64,000 nucleotides of DNA, from NCBI GenBank assembly GCA_964017065.1, contig OZ024790.1:12646703-12710702 (forward strand), written 5' to 3'. Origin of the DNA: Haliclona indistincta (taxonomy: Eukaryota > Porifera > Demospongiae > Haplosclerida > Chalinidae). Both the position numbers and the translations under genes were made by a program. Below the pieces are notes generated by a model that searched no databases, had not been told where the DNA came from, and worked only from the letters and a program-made list of their open reading frames with translations. Every line of letters begins with the position of its first letter. The stretch's first letter is position 1. Below are positions 34,301-47,900 of the stretch, in pieces.

Positions 34301-37300
34301 AGACTAGTGAAAACATGTGTAGCAGTTTTGCTACTTCTTGCAATCCAAAAGCGTGGAGTGTAAATGCACGAATCACGCAATAAAAAAGCATGAATCACGC
34401 AATGTAATAAACCGTCGAAATAAGGCATGGATCACGCTTTACGCTTTTGTGACTGTTGCAAGGAGTAATGAAACTGCTGTATGTAGATGATGTAGAATAT
34501 CAGATATCAAAGTGATGATGAATGATATCCATAAACATGTAATGGAATTCGCAGTTCGGAGGATTCTGATTAGCGAGGGTCTACTGTACCAAGAAGATCA
34601 CTATTAACAGTTTTTATAATGCATTATGTACAGGTGGGAGATGGAGAGCATTCCAGAGAAACTGATGTGCATTCAGAATATGCTAGACAGCGAGAGCACA
34701 TGGAGCGAACAGTGTCTGCTCTCAGGAAGAAACTTGCTAAGGACACCGAGATCCATCGCACAGACAAAATAAGAGTGATGCAGGTAATGACACAGCGCAT
34801 GACCAATCATACATGTCCATACCCACTGCAAGTATCATTTATAGTTTTAGCCTGCTCAATCATGATAGATATTTAGTCTTGTACTGAATTCGAACCAGTG
34901 CACCCTAAATTAATGCTCAAATGCAACGCTACAAGTAATAAAAACATTTTAACCAAAATGCAAGAGATTTAGGGTTGTTATTTATCGAAAAAGTATGGAA
35001 ACAAGATTTTGAAATGAAAAGGATTGTAACAAAAGTAAAGTAAAAAAGTTTTAATAAAAAAAACTAAAAAGTGTAGGGATGACGCTTGCAAAAGTAAAGG
35101 AACAAGATGGGACGATGCTTGCAAAAGTAGAGGAACAAGATGGAATATGCTTGCAAAAGTAAAGGAACAAGATGGGATGATGCTTGCAAAAGTAAAGGAA
35201 CAAGATGGGATGATGCTTGCAAAAGTAAAGGAACAAGATGGGATGATGCTTGCAAAAGTAAAAGTCCCAAGTATCCCTACATCAGCGGCTTGCTGCGATG
35301 ACGTGCAACTGATAAATGTGGAATCCTCTTCCTATACCTTTTACAACCGTCAATTACGTAATTGGACTGAGTCCTCCAAACCACAAATACCTCTAGTTAT
35401 TTACAACTGTCAACTAACTCATTGGACTGCGTTCTCCAAACACAGATACCTCTAGTTATTTACAACCGTCAATTACTTCATCGGACTGCGTCCTCCAAAC
35501 ACAGATACCTCAATCTAGTTATTTACAACCGTCAATTACTTCATCGGACTGCGTCCTCCAAAACACAGATACCTCTAAGTTATTTACAACTGTCAACTAC
35601 TTCATCGGACTGCGTCCTCCTAAACACAGATACCTTCATCTAGTTATTTACAACCGTCAATTACTTCATCGGACTGCGTCCTCCTTCAAGCCGCTAATGT
35701 AGGGATACTTGGGACTTTTACTTTTGCAAGCATCATCCCATCTTGTTCCTTTACTTTTGCAAGCATCATCCCATCTTGTTCCTTTACTTTTGCAAGCATC
35801 ATCCCATCTTGTTCCTTTACTTTTGCAAGCATATTCCATCTTGTTCCTCTACTTTTGCAAGCATCGTCCCATCTTGTTCCTTTACTTTTGCAAGCGTCAT
35901 CCCTACACTTTTTAGTTTTTTTTATTAAAACTTTTTTACTTTACTTGTTTTTGTTACTTTTTTGATCACTATCAGTTTGAACTTATTAGCTGTATTCTAT
36001 GCTATAGCTTTTGCTTCATTTTTACAACTCTGTGAGCAGCAGGTACTAGTCTAGTAGATCAGAAGGCGCATAGCCTCTAGACAGAGTCAAGAAACATGGA
36101 ATGTTATTATCGGCAATCACAAGAATAATGAAAAGGTTTAAATTAGTTAGAGAGGTTGAGAGTATGAGTTGAAAACATGATATTTCTACTGTGATGGATG
36201 AAGAAGAGACTAACACTAACAACTCAGTGGAACACTATGATGATCATGGCTAGTCCGTAGACTAGTCCCAGGCTTGCATGTTGATGTTGATATCACGATC
36301 ACAGAGGCTTCTAGCTTTTTACAATGATCAATGTCCAGTTGTCAACAGCACAGGGGTCCTATGGGTATAGCTTACGCCGGGTAGTGTAAGAAACTAGTAG
36401 CCTTGAGATCGGGTAGCATCACCGTCGTCCGGTTCGCACCTGCCGTGGGTCATGATGTCAGCATAGACAGATCAGTATTACCCAGGGTATGGTATACTGC
36501 TTGTTCATACCTCTAGGCTCTAGCTTGCGCGCCGGAGCAGTGAGAACCGACACATGACCGAGCTCAGTTTCAAAAGCTGATGTGGGCGGAGTCAATGATC
36601 AGCAGCGACAAGAGGGTTAATTAATGGAGTCGCTTTAACTGTCCAAAACGGTCCAAAAACCATGTTTTTCAAGGATTACTCGCTTCTGGTGGTGTTTGAT
36701 GCCTATCTAAAAACTAAGTGCACTACCCCAGATATATACACATGCGATGGTGCAGGTTTGGTAGTGATTCGTTCACTCAGGACAGCGCTAGGCTTGTCAA
36801 AAGAAGAAGAAGAAGAAGAAGAAAGAAGATGAACAATTCGCGTGGGCGGCGATTTTGTTTTACCACTTTAGAAACGTCTGCCAGCTTTGCCAAAGGTATT
36901 TTCATGCTCAGAACAATCGTCTGATCAATCCTAGATGTCTAGAATCTCGATAAACGCTAAAACAGCGACGAGCTGCAACTTGCTCCCTGAGAGTCGCCAT
37001 CTTGATTTTCGTCGTCAAGCAAGCAATCCCGGCGACTTTCATAGACTTCCTACAAGCGCTTACACTTCAGATTCCCTCAGAGATAGTTAAAATGCAGTAG
37101 AAATGTATAACAGAAGAGATATGTGCGAAAACTAATTTTCACACATGAGTAGCCGCCATCTTAATTCGATGTCATCCCTACATATCATTGCCTATCGGCA
37201 ATGATAATAGCAGTGTAATGCTACCTCCCTATTAAATTAACAACAACTATCGAAAGCAGTTAATTTAGGGAGGTAGCATTACACTGCTATTGTTACAATC

Positions 37301-38728
37301 CTTTTCATTTCAAAATCTTGTTTCCATACTTTTTCGATAAATAACAACCCTAAATAATACAGTGTAAAGAGCCTCTTGAACTATTTCAGCTGGCTGCATG
37401 CCGCTCGTGGCGATCGACTCTGCACTGCATGCATTCAACACATACCATGCAACATTAGCTAAGCTTAAGCTAGCATTCTTACAAGCCTGAACAGACAAAT
37501 CCAGTGTAACAGTGAAGATTTGCTCGTTGTCTGCTGTGAACACTGCTAGTGGCAGCACGGCACTCGCGTTCCAAGCAATTTGTACTAAGGTGCGCTTGTA
37601 TTAGAATATTTAAATACACGGGCGTGCGCGAGTAGGCGTAACCTAGTAACGGAGTTCAAACAGAATGATGGAATGGAGTCTGTTATGGACCAAAAATCGC
37701 TGTTTTCCTGGAAATACTCGCTTCTGCTAGTGTTTTAGGCTTAAATAGATATCAGGTGCACTGCTCACAACGACTAGTGTAGTTTATGTGTAGGTTTTGT
37801 CTTGAATAGCTCACTCGCCACGGCCCTAGGCTGGCTGGAGAAGAAGAAGAAGAAGAAGAAAGAAGATGAACAAACGGGTGATCACGTGAACTCTGGTTTA
37901 CCACCTTAGACCTGGTTTATTTTGCTTCTGAAGGTCTCTTTATAATCGCACAAATCGTGCAAAGAGCTTCAGAACGTTAGATTAGCTTGAAACGCCCGTA
38001 CGGCGAAGATATGGCAGTGCCGTACTTAGTGCCTCCAGGCGAGACGCCATCTTTTCATGCCCAAAGCAACTGCTCTTATAGTCTTCATTATTAGACTCAT
38101 TGTAAGCGCTTACCTCTTAGGATAGCCCCTAGGTAGTTAAAATACCCCTGATGTCGTCAACAGCCAAGATATACGTGAATTATTGCGTTTAGCCTAAGTG
38201 TAGCCGCCATCTTGTTTTCCGCCCAACCCTAAATATGCCACTGCTACCGCGCGGCATAATTCATCAAAATTTTGATGTTTTGTGTTTTTGAGCAAATCTA
38301 CATAATATTTTTTCAAACATTACTACCCCTCAGATACCAGTAGTTGCATAAACACAGTCTATTTTTATTATTCATAATTATTGTACCCTGTTCTCTGATC
38401 ACAGGAGAACGTGTCACTCCTCAAGGAAATCAATGATTTGCGAAGAGAGTTGAAAATATCTTGCACACAGATTCACGATCTTGAAGCGGCTATCAAGATA
38501 GCACGAAAGAGTGGTTTCGATGATCAAAGCACACTAGCTAAAATCAAGGCACCGCCTCCTCCTAGCGGTCTGGGAAAGATAGAGCCAACGGAAGAGTCTA
38601 GAATGATTGAAATGCAGAAGTTAGAGATAGCAAGACTAAGAAAGTGCATACGAGAGATGGAGCAGCAGCCATCATTAGCTGGGATGGCTAACAGACTACC
38701 TCCTCTACAAGCTATAACTACACACTAA
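28350..38728 (+). CDS. CFAP57: CFAP57 (WDR65) ciliary WD40/coiled-coil protein, 5' incomplete
   Basis: About 20 exons match CFAP57, an axonemal protein needed for a subset of inner dynein arms. WD40 blades are in exons ending 28522, then 28575-28845, 29038-29386, 29547-29680, 29744-29909, 29977-30090, 30148-30366, 30422-30595 and 30740-30904. Coiled coil is in exons from 30992 to 34783 (with [20 protein letters not shown] and [16 protein letters not shown]). The last exon is 38405-38728, ending at TAA. The protein opens at [15 protein letters not shown] without an ATG, lacking roughly the first 130-150 residues of the family. A 1-bp deletion near 28735 shifts the frame between EDKL and [11 protein letters not shown]. 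The downstream exons are clean, so this is either a recently damaged copy or a gene with missing 5' exons and one sequence error. Confidence 0.85.
31329..31525. repeat. Minisatellite of about 17 bp, some 11 copies
   Basis: Repeated units of GTGTGTGAGTAGTGATG with variants (TGTCAGTAG, TGATAGTAG) fill most of the CFAP57 intron 31310-31661. Frames across it (HHYSHTITT) are not genes. Confidence 0.9.
33278..33415. mobile_element. Palindromic MITE of about 138 bp
   Basis: The arms begin GTTAGACAGC and end GCTGTCTAAC, with an imperfect inverted match through AGAAACCCTCGGCCCG and CGGGCCTCGGGTTTCT to a short centre near 33345. It lies in the 1.05-kb CFAP57 intron (32445-33500). The rest of that intron is AT-rich repeat-like sequence with no gene. 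Confidence 0.7.
35036..35946. repeat. Long palindrome with tandem arrays in arms and centre
   Basis: The arms 35036-35292 and 35686-35946 are near-perfect inverted copies of about 257 bp. Each arm is itself a tandem array of roughly five 33-bp units built on GCTTGCAAAAGTAAAGGAAC. The 390-bp centre is a second tandem array (about 35320-35690) of roughly 60-bp units containing CAATTACTTCATCGGACTG. Just inside the arms is CCCTACATCAGCGGC and its inverse. Confidence 0.85.
36580..37165. repeat. Interspersed repeat family, copy 1
   Basis: It shares with 37640-38232 and 51480-51905 an ordered set of blocks: TACTCGCTTCTG or similar near the left, a GAAGAAGAAGAAGAAAGAAGATGA purine core (in part), and a right end of GCCGCCATCTT followed by CCCTACA. 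A perfect short hairpin follows directly (37167-37190, stem TATCATTGCC, loop TATC). There is no coding capacity. Confidence 0.6.
37640..38232. repeat. Interspersed repeat family, copy 2
   Basis: The block order is as in copy 1: TACTCGCTTCTGC near 37717, an AGAAGAAGAAGAAG purine core near 37845, GCCGCCATCTTG near 38205 and CAACCCTAAA at the right end. It is followed directly by a hairpin with a TATGCC/GGCATA stem. The 37358-37640 stretch between the copies shows no recognised gene. Confidence 0.6.
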
Positions 38729-38945
38729 TGACGACATTATAATAGACACCGATAGTACTACACAGATTGATTATATAATGCAGTGTTGGTTTCAAATAAT
38801 GATCAACAGTTGTATCAATACATAAACAGTTGCGTCAAATACATGTAACACACTTGTAGACAATCAATTAAAGTGACAGTGGTGCTGTAAGCATAATAAT
38901 TATGTGTGATGGTTAGCTATAATTATAGCGATGGTTAGCTAATCT

Positions 38946-41900
38946 CTAAAAGTTATATACACTCATCAAATTTTGTACAATGTTCAGTGCTGTTTCTGCA
39001 GCCTCAGCACATTCCTTTGCTTCCACCGCGTTGTAGACATCAACAGGTGCTGTAGGAGACTGGTGAGCATCAGGATATTGTGACTTGAGATAATGGTGCT
39101 CTAAACTCTTACAAAGGTTTTCAGTTTGACTTGAGCATTTGTAGGAGTGAATGGCATCAGCAAGGCAGACTAGCTGATGATGCTGTAAGCAGGATTGGTC
39201 CAGTCCAAATAACTGATAAGTGCAGGCTTTGAGGGCTTTCTCAACTACTTGATGAGCAAGAAAGCACAGTGTGCTAGCAGTCTTGGTTTCATTTAACACG
39301 CTACGCTTCAAAACTCGCAGTGAACAGCAATCTGCTTCAGCTTGCCTCAACCAACGCTTGGCTTCAACATTGTCCGGTGCTGGTTGAGTGTAACGTGGTC
39401 TTCTTCTTTTCGACCGTGATCTTCTTTTTCGTCTTCTGTACATATTCCTTGCAGTTTCATTCCATGCTCGGTAGTTAGTCCATTGAGGACTGGTGTGTGA
39501 TGGCTTACTCTCGGTCTCTGGGTCATCCAACTTGAGCCCAGCCTTTAAATTGTCAATTTGCTTCATCAAATACTTGAATGCATCATCATAAATATCTGCC
39601 TCCTCAGGTTCAGCCTTGTCAGGATGGTATTTAAAATAAAGCCGTTTCAAAGCCTTATTTCTACTTTCTTTGGGAAGATTCTGGACAGTAGTTAGATCTT
39701 TATAAATATTCTTCTTCAATTCCAGTAGCTTCTCATTCTTAGACAGTGGCTTCTTCGTTCTTGTACTTGTAGTAGAGGCAGACCTGCGACCAGTATAAAG
39801 CACCAAGCCTCTGCTACTAGCAGCTTGAACTCGTTGCTCAACATCTTCCTCTGCATCATCTATCAGCTTATAAAGATCAAGTGCCGAAACTTCCTTCCAA
39901 TCTTCTTCATTTTCACCAAATTTTATTTTGTAGAATGTGTGGAGGTACTCTGCAGCCTTACCTGATGGCAGCACGGGATGTAGTACAATAGCGTATATGA
40001 AGTGGTCTTCTTTGTATTCATAGCCGACCCATTCTTGAGCACGGAAAATATTGTTGATATCTTGATGACAGTCACAACGTTGGAGTGGTTGGCCTATATT
40101 TGGAACATCAAACGGCGTGTCAATGTCACCTAAATTGACAGAAAATTTTGAAGCAAAATATTCCAAATCTCTGTCAGATTTGATTTGTAGTAATTCAGAA
40201 AGCCATGAACGAAATAAGAGGCAATCTTCTGGACTGAAATTACCAACCTTTGCTGCTTCAATGCATAGGCAATGTGACAGTTCACTCCAAAACTTATAAG
40301 TGGCATGTCTAGAGACAGACTCCATGGAGTCCACGCTGAGACTGTAAGAGCCATGTAGTGTTTGGCTAAGAAGGAAAGGAACAGGTTTTCTCCCAAGACA
40401 AGATGGAGGCAAGTCAAGGGTGAGAAATACATCAGCACGAAGAGACGAAACAGTCTGAACTTCAACTTGTTCAATAATAGCAGCTATGCTACTAGCAATT
40501 GCTTCTCTCAGCTCTGGTTCAAGTACACCCTCATTACTTTGGGAAAGAACAAGTCTGATCTCCTTGTGAAATTCAATCATATGTGACAGCTGCTCGCACA
40601 GGTCTGATTGTGTTTTGCTTATTTTAACATCATCCGTATTGCTTTCTGAAACATGAACAGAAATGCGCTTTGGTCTTAGCCTTTCAGGAAGTGAAAGACA
40701 TACATTCACTTCTAATTTCCAATCTAGTAGTCTGCCTAAACTTTCACTAGATGTGTCAGGTGGTAATACAAACATCTGGTAGGAAGAAGAACTAAAGTCT
40801 AGTGCGTCACCGTACCTTTGTGAATCATCCACCAAGAGATGGGTGGATTTGACAAGGGTTAGCTCTGCGCAAGAAAGATATAGCAGCTCGGTGAGTGCAT
40901 CTTGTTGTTTACAGTCATTATCACAGATCTTCATGATTTTTAGAATGGCTGTTCTGACTTTGAGTAACTGGTTTTGTTGAATCTTGCGACCCCCAATCTG
41001 ATGATGGATACACTGCAGTATATATTCAAGGTGCTTAATTCCTATTTGTTGAGTGACTCCAATTTTTTCCAAAGCTGGCGAAACAGAGTACATTCCGGAT
41101 GATAATTCATTGATGTAAGGCTCAAAACATTTTTCAGATGCATCCATTGACCAGACTACTTGTAGTGAATTCACTAGAACATACGTGTGCTCCGGCTTGG
41201 TCACATCTGCAACCACTGGAATGCAAGCAACTTTTTCAAGGTCCTTTAGTTTGTGTTCATATGTCGCAAGAGCCCTGAAGTTAGCAGACATAACCGATAC
41301 TATATCAGCCTTACCAGTCTCCCATGCATCCTTAAGGTCATAGGTACTGAACAGTTTAAAGTCTGCTAAAGCTGCCTTTGAGATTGACAAGACATTGTTA
41401 TAAACATCTTCACCACTTGGCTGTGTGATCATGCCTAAATCTTTTTTAAGCTTCTTTTGTTCTTCAACTAAATATTTATTCCACGGTACCTTGACTACAG
41501 GCATGACAGTCCACACCAGCTTGTCACACGACGAGACAGCAGCTCCTCTTAGAGTGGTGAGCTGAAGAGTAGAGTTAAGAGGAGCACAAGGAGTCTTGAT
41601 CCAGCTGAGTCTGGGCAGTGGGTCTGGTCTGACAAAGCAAATTAGACCAATTTTATCGAGGTCATCAAAAGAGAAAGATGTTTGAAATGAGAACAAGTAG
41701 TCTAATAGCTCATCTGAAGCATTGTGCAGACTGTGGTGATTACCACTGGCAACAATCTTACAAAATTCGATGAACTGTTTAACTTTCAATATGGTCTGTA
41801 ATCCAAGTTGTTTAAAGAACTTAAGCCAGTCATCGTCTCTATATGTTTTACTTGGAAACTTGAAATGGTCAGAAAATATCTGAAAGATTTTAACATTAGG

Positions 41901-44900
41901 ATCAGAAAAATGAGAAACCGGAAGTAGTGCACCATTTTGAGAGTCTTTAAGGCAAGCAAGTGTTTTCAATTCAGCCAAAAGCATATCTTTATCCTTTACT
42001 GAGACATTGACAAGAACATGGTCTCTGATGTATAGAAGATGTTCCTTTCTCTCAGAACTACTTAAATATCCAAAAGATTTAAAAATAAACCTTGTGTACA
42101 AATCTGTTGATGAAAGTTGATCAATTGATAGGTTAAGACAATTCCATTCTCCATCGGCTTGTAAAAAGACGAGAGATTCGAGGTTAACCCATTTATCATA
42201 ACCTGCATTACAGCATTCAACTGGCCAAGCATAGACTTCTTTATCCCATAAAGATGTGTAAGTTCCATTGACCGTCTCAAAGAGAGGTAAAGACTTTATA
42301 TATTTTGCACTTTTCTTATCATTGCTGAAGAATATGTGCCTGAAATAGTCAAATAATACGTGACTAACTGCGTCCATCTCCTTACCTGGTAAAATTAGCT
42401 CTCCGGTACGAGTATGGAAATGATACAATGTCTCAAGCACTCTACCGTGCTCAGACATTTCAACACAGTGGCACTGGACTGCACGTAAGAGATCAGGTGA
42501 TGAAGAAAAACGAGAAGCATCAAAAATTGGTAATCTAAGCAACTTCAACAATTCGAAAGCAGCACATGTTTGAGGAGATGTAGTTTCTTCTGGACAAACA
42601 AGAGGTAGAATAGAGGACCTTGTAGAAAATAGGTAACATTCAGTAGTGGGTATTACTGCAAAGTGACTTGCAATCTCATCTTGATGAGTCATAAAGTTGA
42701 TGTCACTATGAAAGCACTTCCAAAGGTCCTGAAGTTTTCTCCAGGAGATAAAGCATTCATTTGAATTATCTATCTCTTTTCCTTCGTACAATTCTATAGG
42801 CAAATTTTTCTTAAGAATACCTTGGATTACTTCAAATTTTGATTCACTAGAAAAATAATCACATGACAATTTTAATTCCAGCATCCTAGGATGAAGAAAC
42901 TTGCACAAGCTCTTGGGGAAGAGGTTGGTATATTCGCTACTGATGACTAAGTTGTTATGATCAAACACCCGTACATGTTCATCAGCAGTCAAGAGAAGTG
43001 GATAACCAAATGGAGTCTGGTGATATTTCCCACTTTCTTCACCTATACGTATGCTTGTGATGAAGTTGGTGAACTTCACAATTTGTTCAGTTGTTTGAAA
43101 GACAGTATCAACTATTTGAGTTGGGGATCGGCTTGGAAGAATCTTTCTGTGAAACATCGTGAAAAACTTAAAAGCGGCTGTAGAAGTACACACAGAATGT
43201 TCCAAATTCAATAAATGAAAATGCTTTCTGAGAAGGTCAGGTGCATCTGTGATGGTCATTCCGATCTTAATAAGTAGTTGCTTCACTGACTCATCTTTGA
43301 GCAATGAATGTGATCTGAAGTAAGCTTGATGGTATGAATCTTCTTCATTGCGAAGATTATACCACTGAAATTCAGTGCGGCCACTTTGATCACGACTAAA
43401 GCAAGCAAGTATTTGAACATTATTGGTCCACAACTTTTTAAATACATGATGACCAAGCACTTTCCATTCACCTTCAGGATTGCTAGAAAGAACTCTCTTA
43501 GCTTTTAAAATGGTGCGCTCTTCTATCTGAGGTACTCTGCTGTGTGGCCGAGATTCACAAATATCCCAGTAAGGGAACAGCTGATAGTACTTGGTTAGAT
43601 CAGCTTCTTTACTTGCACCATGCTTGACAAAGTGCTGACGAGCAATGACTAGAAAATGAACATAGGAAGAAGAAATAGCATTTATAAGCTTTTCATTCCA
43701 TATCTTCCTTGCATCGCCTTCTTCATTTGATAACCAAAGCGATCTACGACTGCTGCTCAAGACAAACTGGCCGTTAACATGGACAGGCAAATTGATGTTA
43801 ACTGGCAATGGTAGAAAGCAGAATGCCTTTCCTTGGAATATTGTCGAGTTGCCAGTTGGAAAAAGAGCTGCAAGCCCATGTTTAGGAGAAATACTGCCAG
43901 AATACGACCAGTCTTGTATTGTTTGCTCAACATCTCCCACTCCTTGCTGCACTAGCCATCTGTCTTTACTAACTGATGAGGTATGACTAGTTTTGCTCGT
44001 GATAGATAGGCAGTATGTGACTAATGCTGGCTTCTTATTTTGACGAAACTGATTTGCCATTTGAAAAAACACAGATCGTTTTGATTTATCACATTCATTG
44101 ACATGGACCTCAAAGCAATACTCGAGGCAACTTTGATATTGAGAGACAACATAGAAACTAAAATGAGTGATATGGTTTAGAAATAAAAGAGATTCCTTTA
44201 CTTGTGGCATCCAGCAGTGCAACATTTGTTCCATATCGCATGCATTTAAACGTATAGCCACCTTGTGATCTATGATATCAGATTTATCCAATAATTCTGC
44301 AGTGTGTCTGAGAGGAAATCTAAAGAGAGAGCCACCTTGCAGCTCACAGGGCAGACCAGGCGGTGGTTCCTTTAGGTAAGCACTCTTAAGGTCCGAAAAT
44401 GTCTTCCAGAAGTCTTCATTGAGGTTATCATATCGTCGGCCAGGAAAACTAGGTGAGGCTCCTGGGGCATAGCGGCAGTGAGGATCGAAAATACAGAGAG
44501 TCTTACCACCAGTGATAAAGCTGGGACAATCTGTTACATGGTATACCACGTTGAAACCAATACCAAACTGACCAATGGACTCAAAGTCATCTCGTTTGGA
44601 TCCTAGACCAAGTCGTTGGATTCCCTTCAAGTCATTCTCTGTAAACTCTGCATCATTCCAAACCAGTAGTGCTGGTCCCTGCAAATCCTTCCATTGTTCT
44701 GATAATAATTGATGCTGGCTATGAGTACGTTTGTCTAGTATAACACACATTTTGGTAGCCTTAGCATCATCAGCATTCTGAATAAGCTCCTTGAGTACAG
44801 TAGCATTCTCGCTATCAAAAGGATACTCTCTGAGGATATTTTTAATACGACAAATCAGCGCCTCTTGCTGTCCAAAAGGGTCTCCTTGAAATGAATCCTG

Positions 44901-47900
44901 ACTAGACTGATAGTTTTGAAGAAATCTACTGCTGACAGTTTTAACACCAATCTTGATAGCAGCACTTCTCGTCAATCTTTCAGAAACAAACAAATTGTCA
45001 CCTGTAGTACACCACGATTCCTTCACAGACAGATCACTAGCTCGATGTAATGTATATGAGACATCTGGTAAATAAACATCATCTGTGTTGATTATTTCAG
45101 GAAAAGTATCGACTGAGTCGTTCAGCATGCTAACGATCTCATCCACATGTCTGCAGCATTTTGCTGACAAAACACGGCCAGGATAGTGATCGTGCATCTT
45201 TTTTAATGCACTGAAAAGATCATCAACTTCAAATTCATCTTTGACTCCTAGAGCATCTAAGAGACTTGTTTTGTCTTGAATGATTTGAGGAAGTGAGAAG
45301 AGGTAAGGGCCGTTGAATCGATAACTTCTTGACACTTGCGATGGTTTGACAAACTGTTCTCCAGTAAATATGAATGGTGAATCACAACGAGTCCTTATCA
45401 AAACAGATACCTCATTTTGAGATGTAACACTACTACACGCATTATTTAGAAAATTGTAAGTAGCTGTACAAATCTTCTCTACCCAGGCAGATGCTTGCGG
45501 GTGAGCAAGGTTAGCTTTTGTGACAACAGTCCTCAAGTGTATAAGCACAGCTGGTACAAGAAACAGTTCTGAAGAAGATAACACATTAGCTAAATCAACA
45601 GGTAAGACACCATTGATAAAGATAGCTTCAGAACCCATTATTAAAGGACCAACTGATTGCTCAATGTCATCATAAAGAGCTACTAATACAGTATGAGAAG
45701 AAGCCAAGTGCTGTTCATATGAACTACCCTTCCACGGAAGCCATCTAGGATAGTTAGATGGTCGAGCACCGTGAACAGGCAACCAGGAGTATCTATATGT
45801 CAAATTAGGAAGACAATTTATTAGAGACGAATCTCCACCTTGCGTAATACTGGAAGCAAATTTCACAACTGCGATGGCTCTTTCGATGCTAATGCTGTCA
45901 CATTGAACTGGCTCTTTAAATGGCGCCCTTCCTATTTCTTCAACAATACTTACAAGACATTGTGCATCGACTGACTCTAGCCCTTTTAGTCCACAATATC
46001 TTAGTGATGTAAGACATGTATCAAAAGGGTGGATGGGAAACACATCTTGACACCTGAAGAGACTCACAAGGTCGGAGCAACCTGGGTCATACAACTCTGT
46101 TGGACATTTCAACTGACCCTTCAAATTTTTGAGAAAATGTAACTCCTTTAACAATCTAATAAAGATTGCTTTTTCTTCATGTGAATAGGACTCGGTGAGA
46201 TTTTTGAATTCTTTGAGAATGCTCAACATTAGAGCTTCTACTTTAGTACTGGGATAGCTTCCATTGTTAATCATGGGAATAAGAACTTGACAGAGGAACC
46301 TAATCTTGTTCATGAATGTCACGTTGCCTCCTAATACATTTAACAAGTGTGTCTGGTTCTTTGCCTTGGAAATCACAAGAGGAGCTTGTGGAAGTAATTC
46401 ATGGTCAACCGCTGCGAAGTGATCGCTCTCTACTATTGCTTGTCCTGTTATCAGATTTGAATTCACCACTGTTTCAATGGAGCACAATTGGCACTGGAGA
46501 GTGTGAAAAATTGCCAACTTTCGAAGAGTATTACATGAATTGTGATTACTAGCTATGAGTCTGTGGTTATCATCAAAAAATGCTTGTAAAGCTGATGCTT
46601 CTTCAAAAGCAAGACAAATACTCTCGAGTGGAACTGGGCCGACAAAATCAATAGCACTCAACACACCAGGGCCGTTCAGCTGATGAAGGTAGTTCATGAG
46701 CTCTTGAGAGTATTTCAAGTAACTGCAAAGAATTTCACTTGCTGGCTTCACGCCATACTTGGTCAGTGCTGCACCAAGGGAAGGAGTGACATCACAGCTG
46801 TTTAATGGAACGTACACTACACCAGCTGACTTGCTCAATTTGGCTACCTTCTCATGCTCTGGAGTACCAACAGGTACAATGGAAAGATTTTCAAAATACC
46901 ATAGATCGCAAGGCTGAACCCATGACCAGAAAGTTTCAAGCCATTGTGAAGAATATTTCCTCGATGAAAAATCTCTAAGGAGACGAGCAACATCTTCTAC
47001 CCTTAGAGACCGAAGCTGTGTACATCTGTGAGTACACATTCTCTTAAAATGATCATGAAGGAAATTTGGAGGGTCAACAAGCAAGCCTCGAGAATGAGGC
47101 AAAAGTGTGCTGGGAACTTGCTTACTGCACATATAACGCCGATTGCGTTTGCTTCGAGAAAGCCTTGAAAATGTGCCAAACTCACCATTGACCAGAGGAA
47201 GGAGGTCTAGTCCAATCATATCACAACATTCATTGTCTTTGAGACAATATTCGAGTAATTCAAGGTTCTCGCTATTTGTAAACCTATAATGAGCTCTTTT
47301 CAATGTCTGCCTGACCAATGGAGGATTGATTGTTTCTACAGACTCTAAATGGTTCGACAGGGCACTCCATACTACTTGACTAACACTAGTCACCTTTACT
47401 TTGCATTGGAGCAAAACACTTTTCACTACAGTGGAAATATCTTCATCACGAGGTACAAATACAGCATCCTGCACTCTGATCCAGCAGCCATCATTTATTG
47501 CAGAGTAGACAACCTTGTGTTGAAATAAGTTGAGAAAAAATGGCTGAAGGAATCCACTCCATTCTACACTATCCTTGATTTCATCTGCATCCGGCCAAGC
47601 CTTGTATATCTCATTAGGAGTAGCTACTTTCGATTCTATTATCTTGACAATCAAATCAACAAAGCAGGATGGCAGGCAATACTCTACAAGCAGCTTATTC
47701 CATTTTGCTTGTGGGTCATTCTTCCTTTCTTCTGCCGGCCATTTGAGGGATCTTCGATTGTCGCTAAGGGCAAATGTTCCGTTAACATGGACTGGAATTG
47801 GAGCAGTGGTTTCACAAGGCATAGGAAGAAAACAAAACAGACGGCCAGCTCTATTGGAGAAATTGGATGCTAGCTCGATAGCTGTCCCGACCCAAGGCAA

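Larger units (their letters stand above)
34967..37357. mobile_element. Large composite element with about 66-bp inverted ends
   Basis: Sequence at 34968-35033 (starting TTTAGGGTTGTTATTTATCG) is repeated in inverse at 37292-37356. Inside lie a long palindrome (35036-35946), a repeat-family copy (about 36580-37165) and a hairpin (about 37205-37290). It sits in the last CFAP57 intron (34784-38404, 3.6 kb). No transposase is visible, so it is either non-autonomous or a stack of independent insertions. Confidence 0.6.

Noticed and set aside
35084..35900. CRISPR-like array
   Set aside because: The repeats are contiguous or inverted without unique spacers, and the window is eukaryotic.
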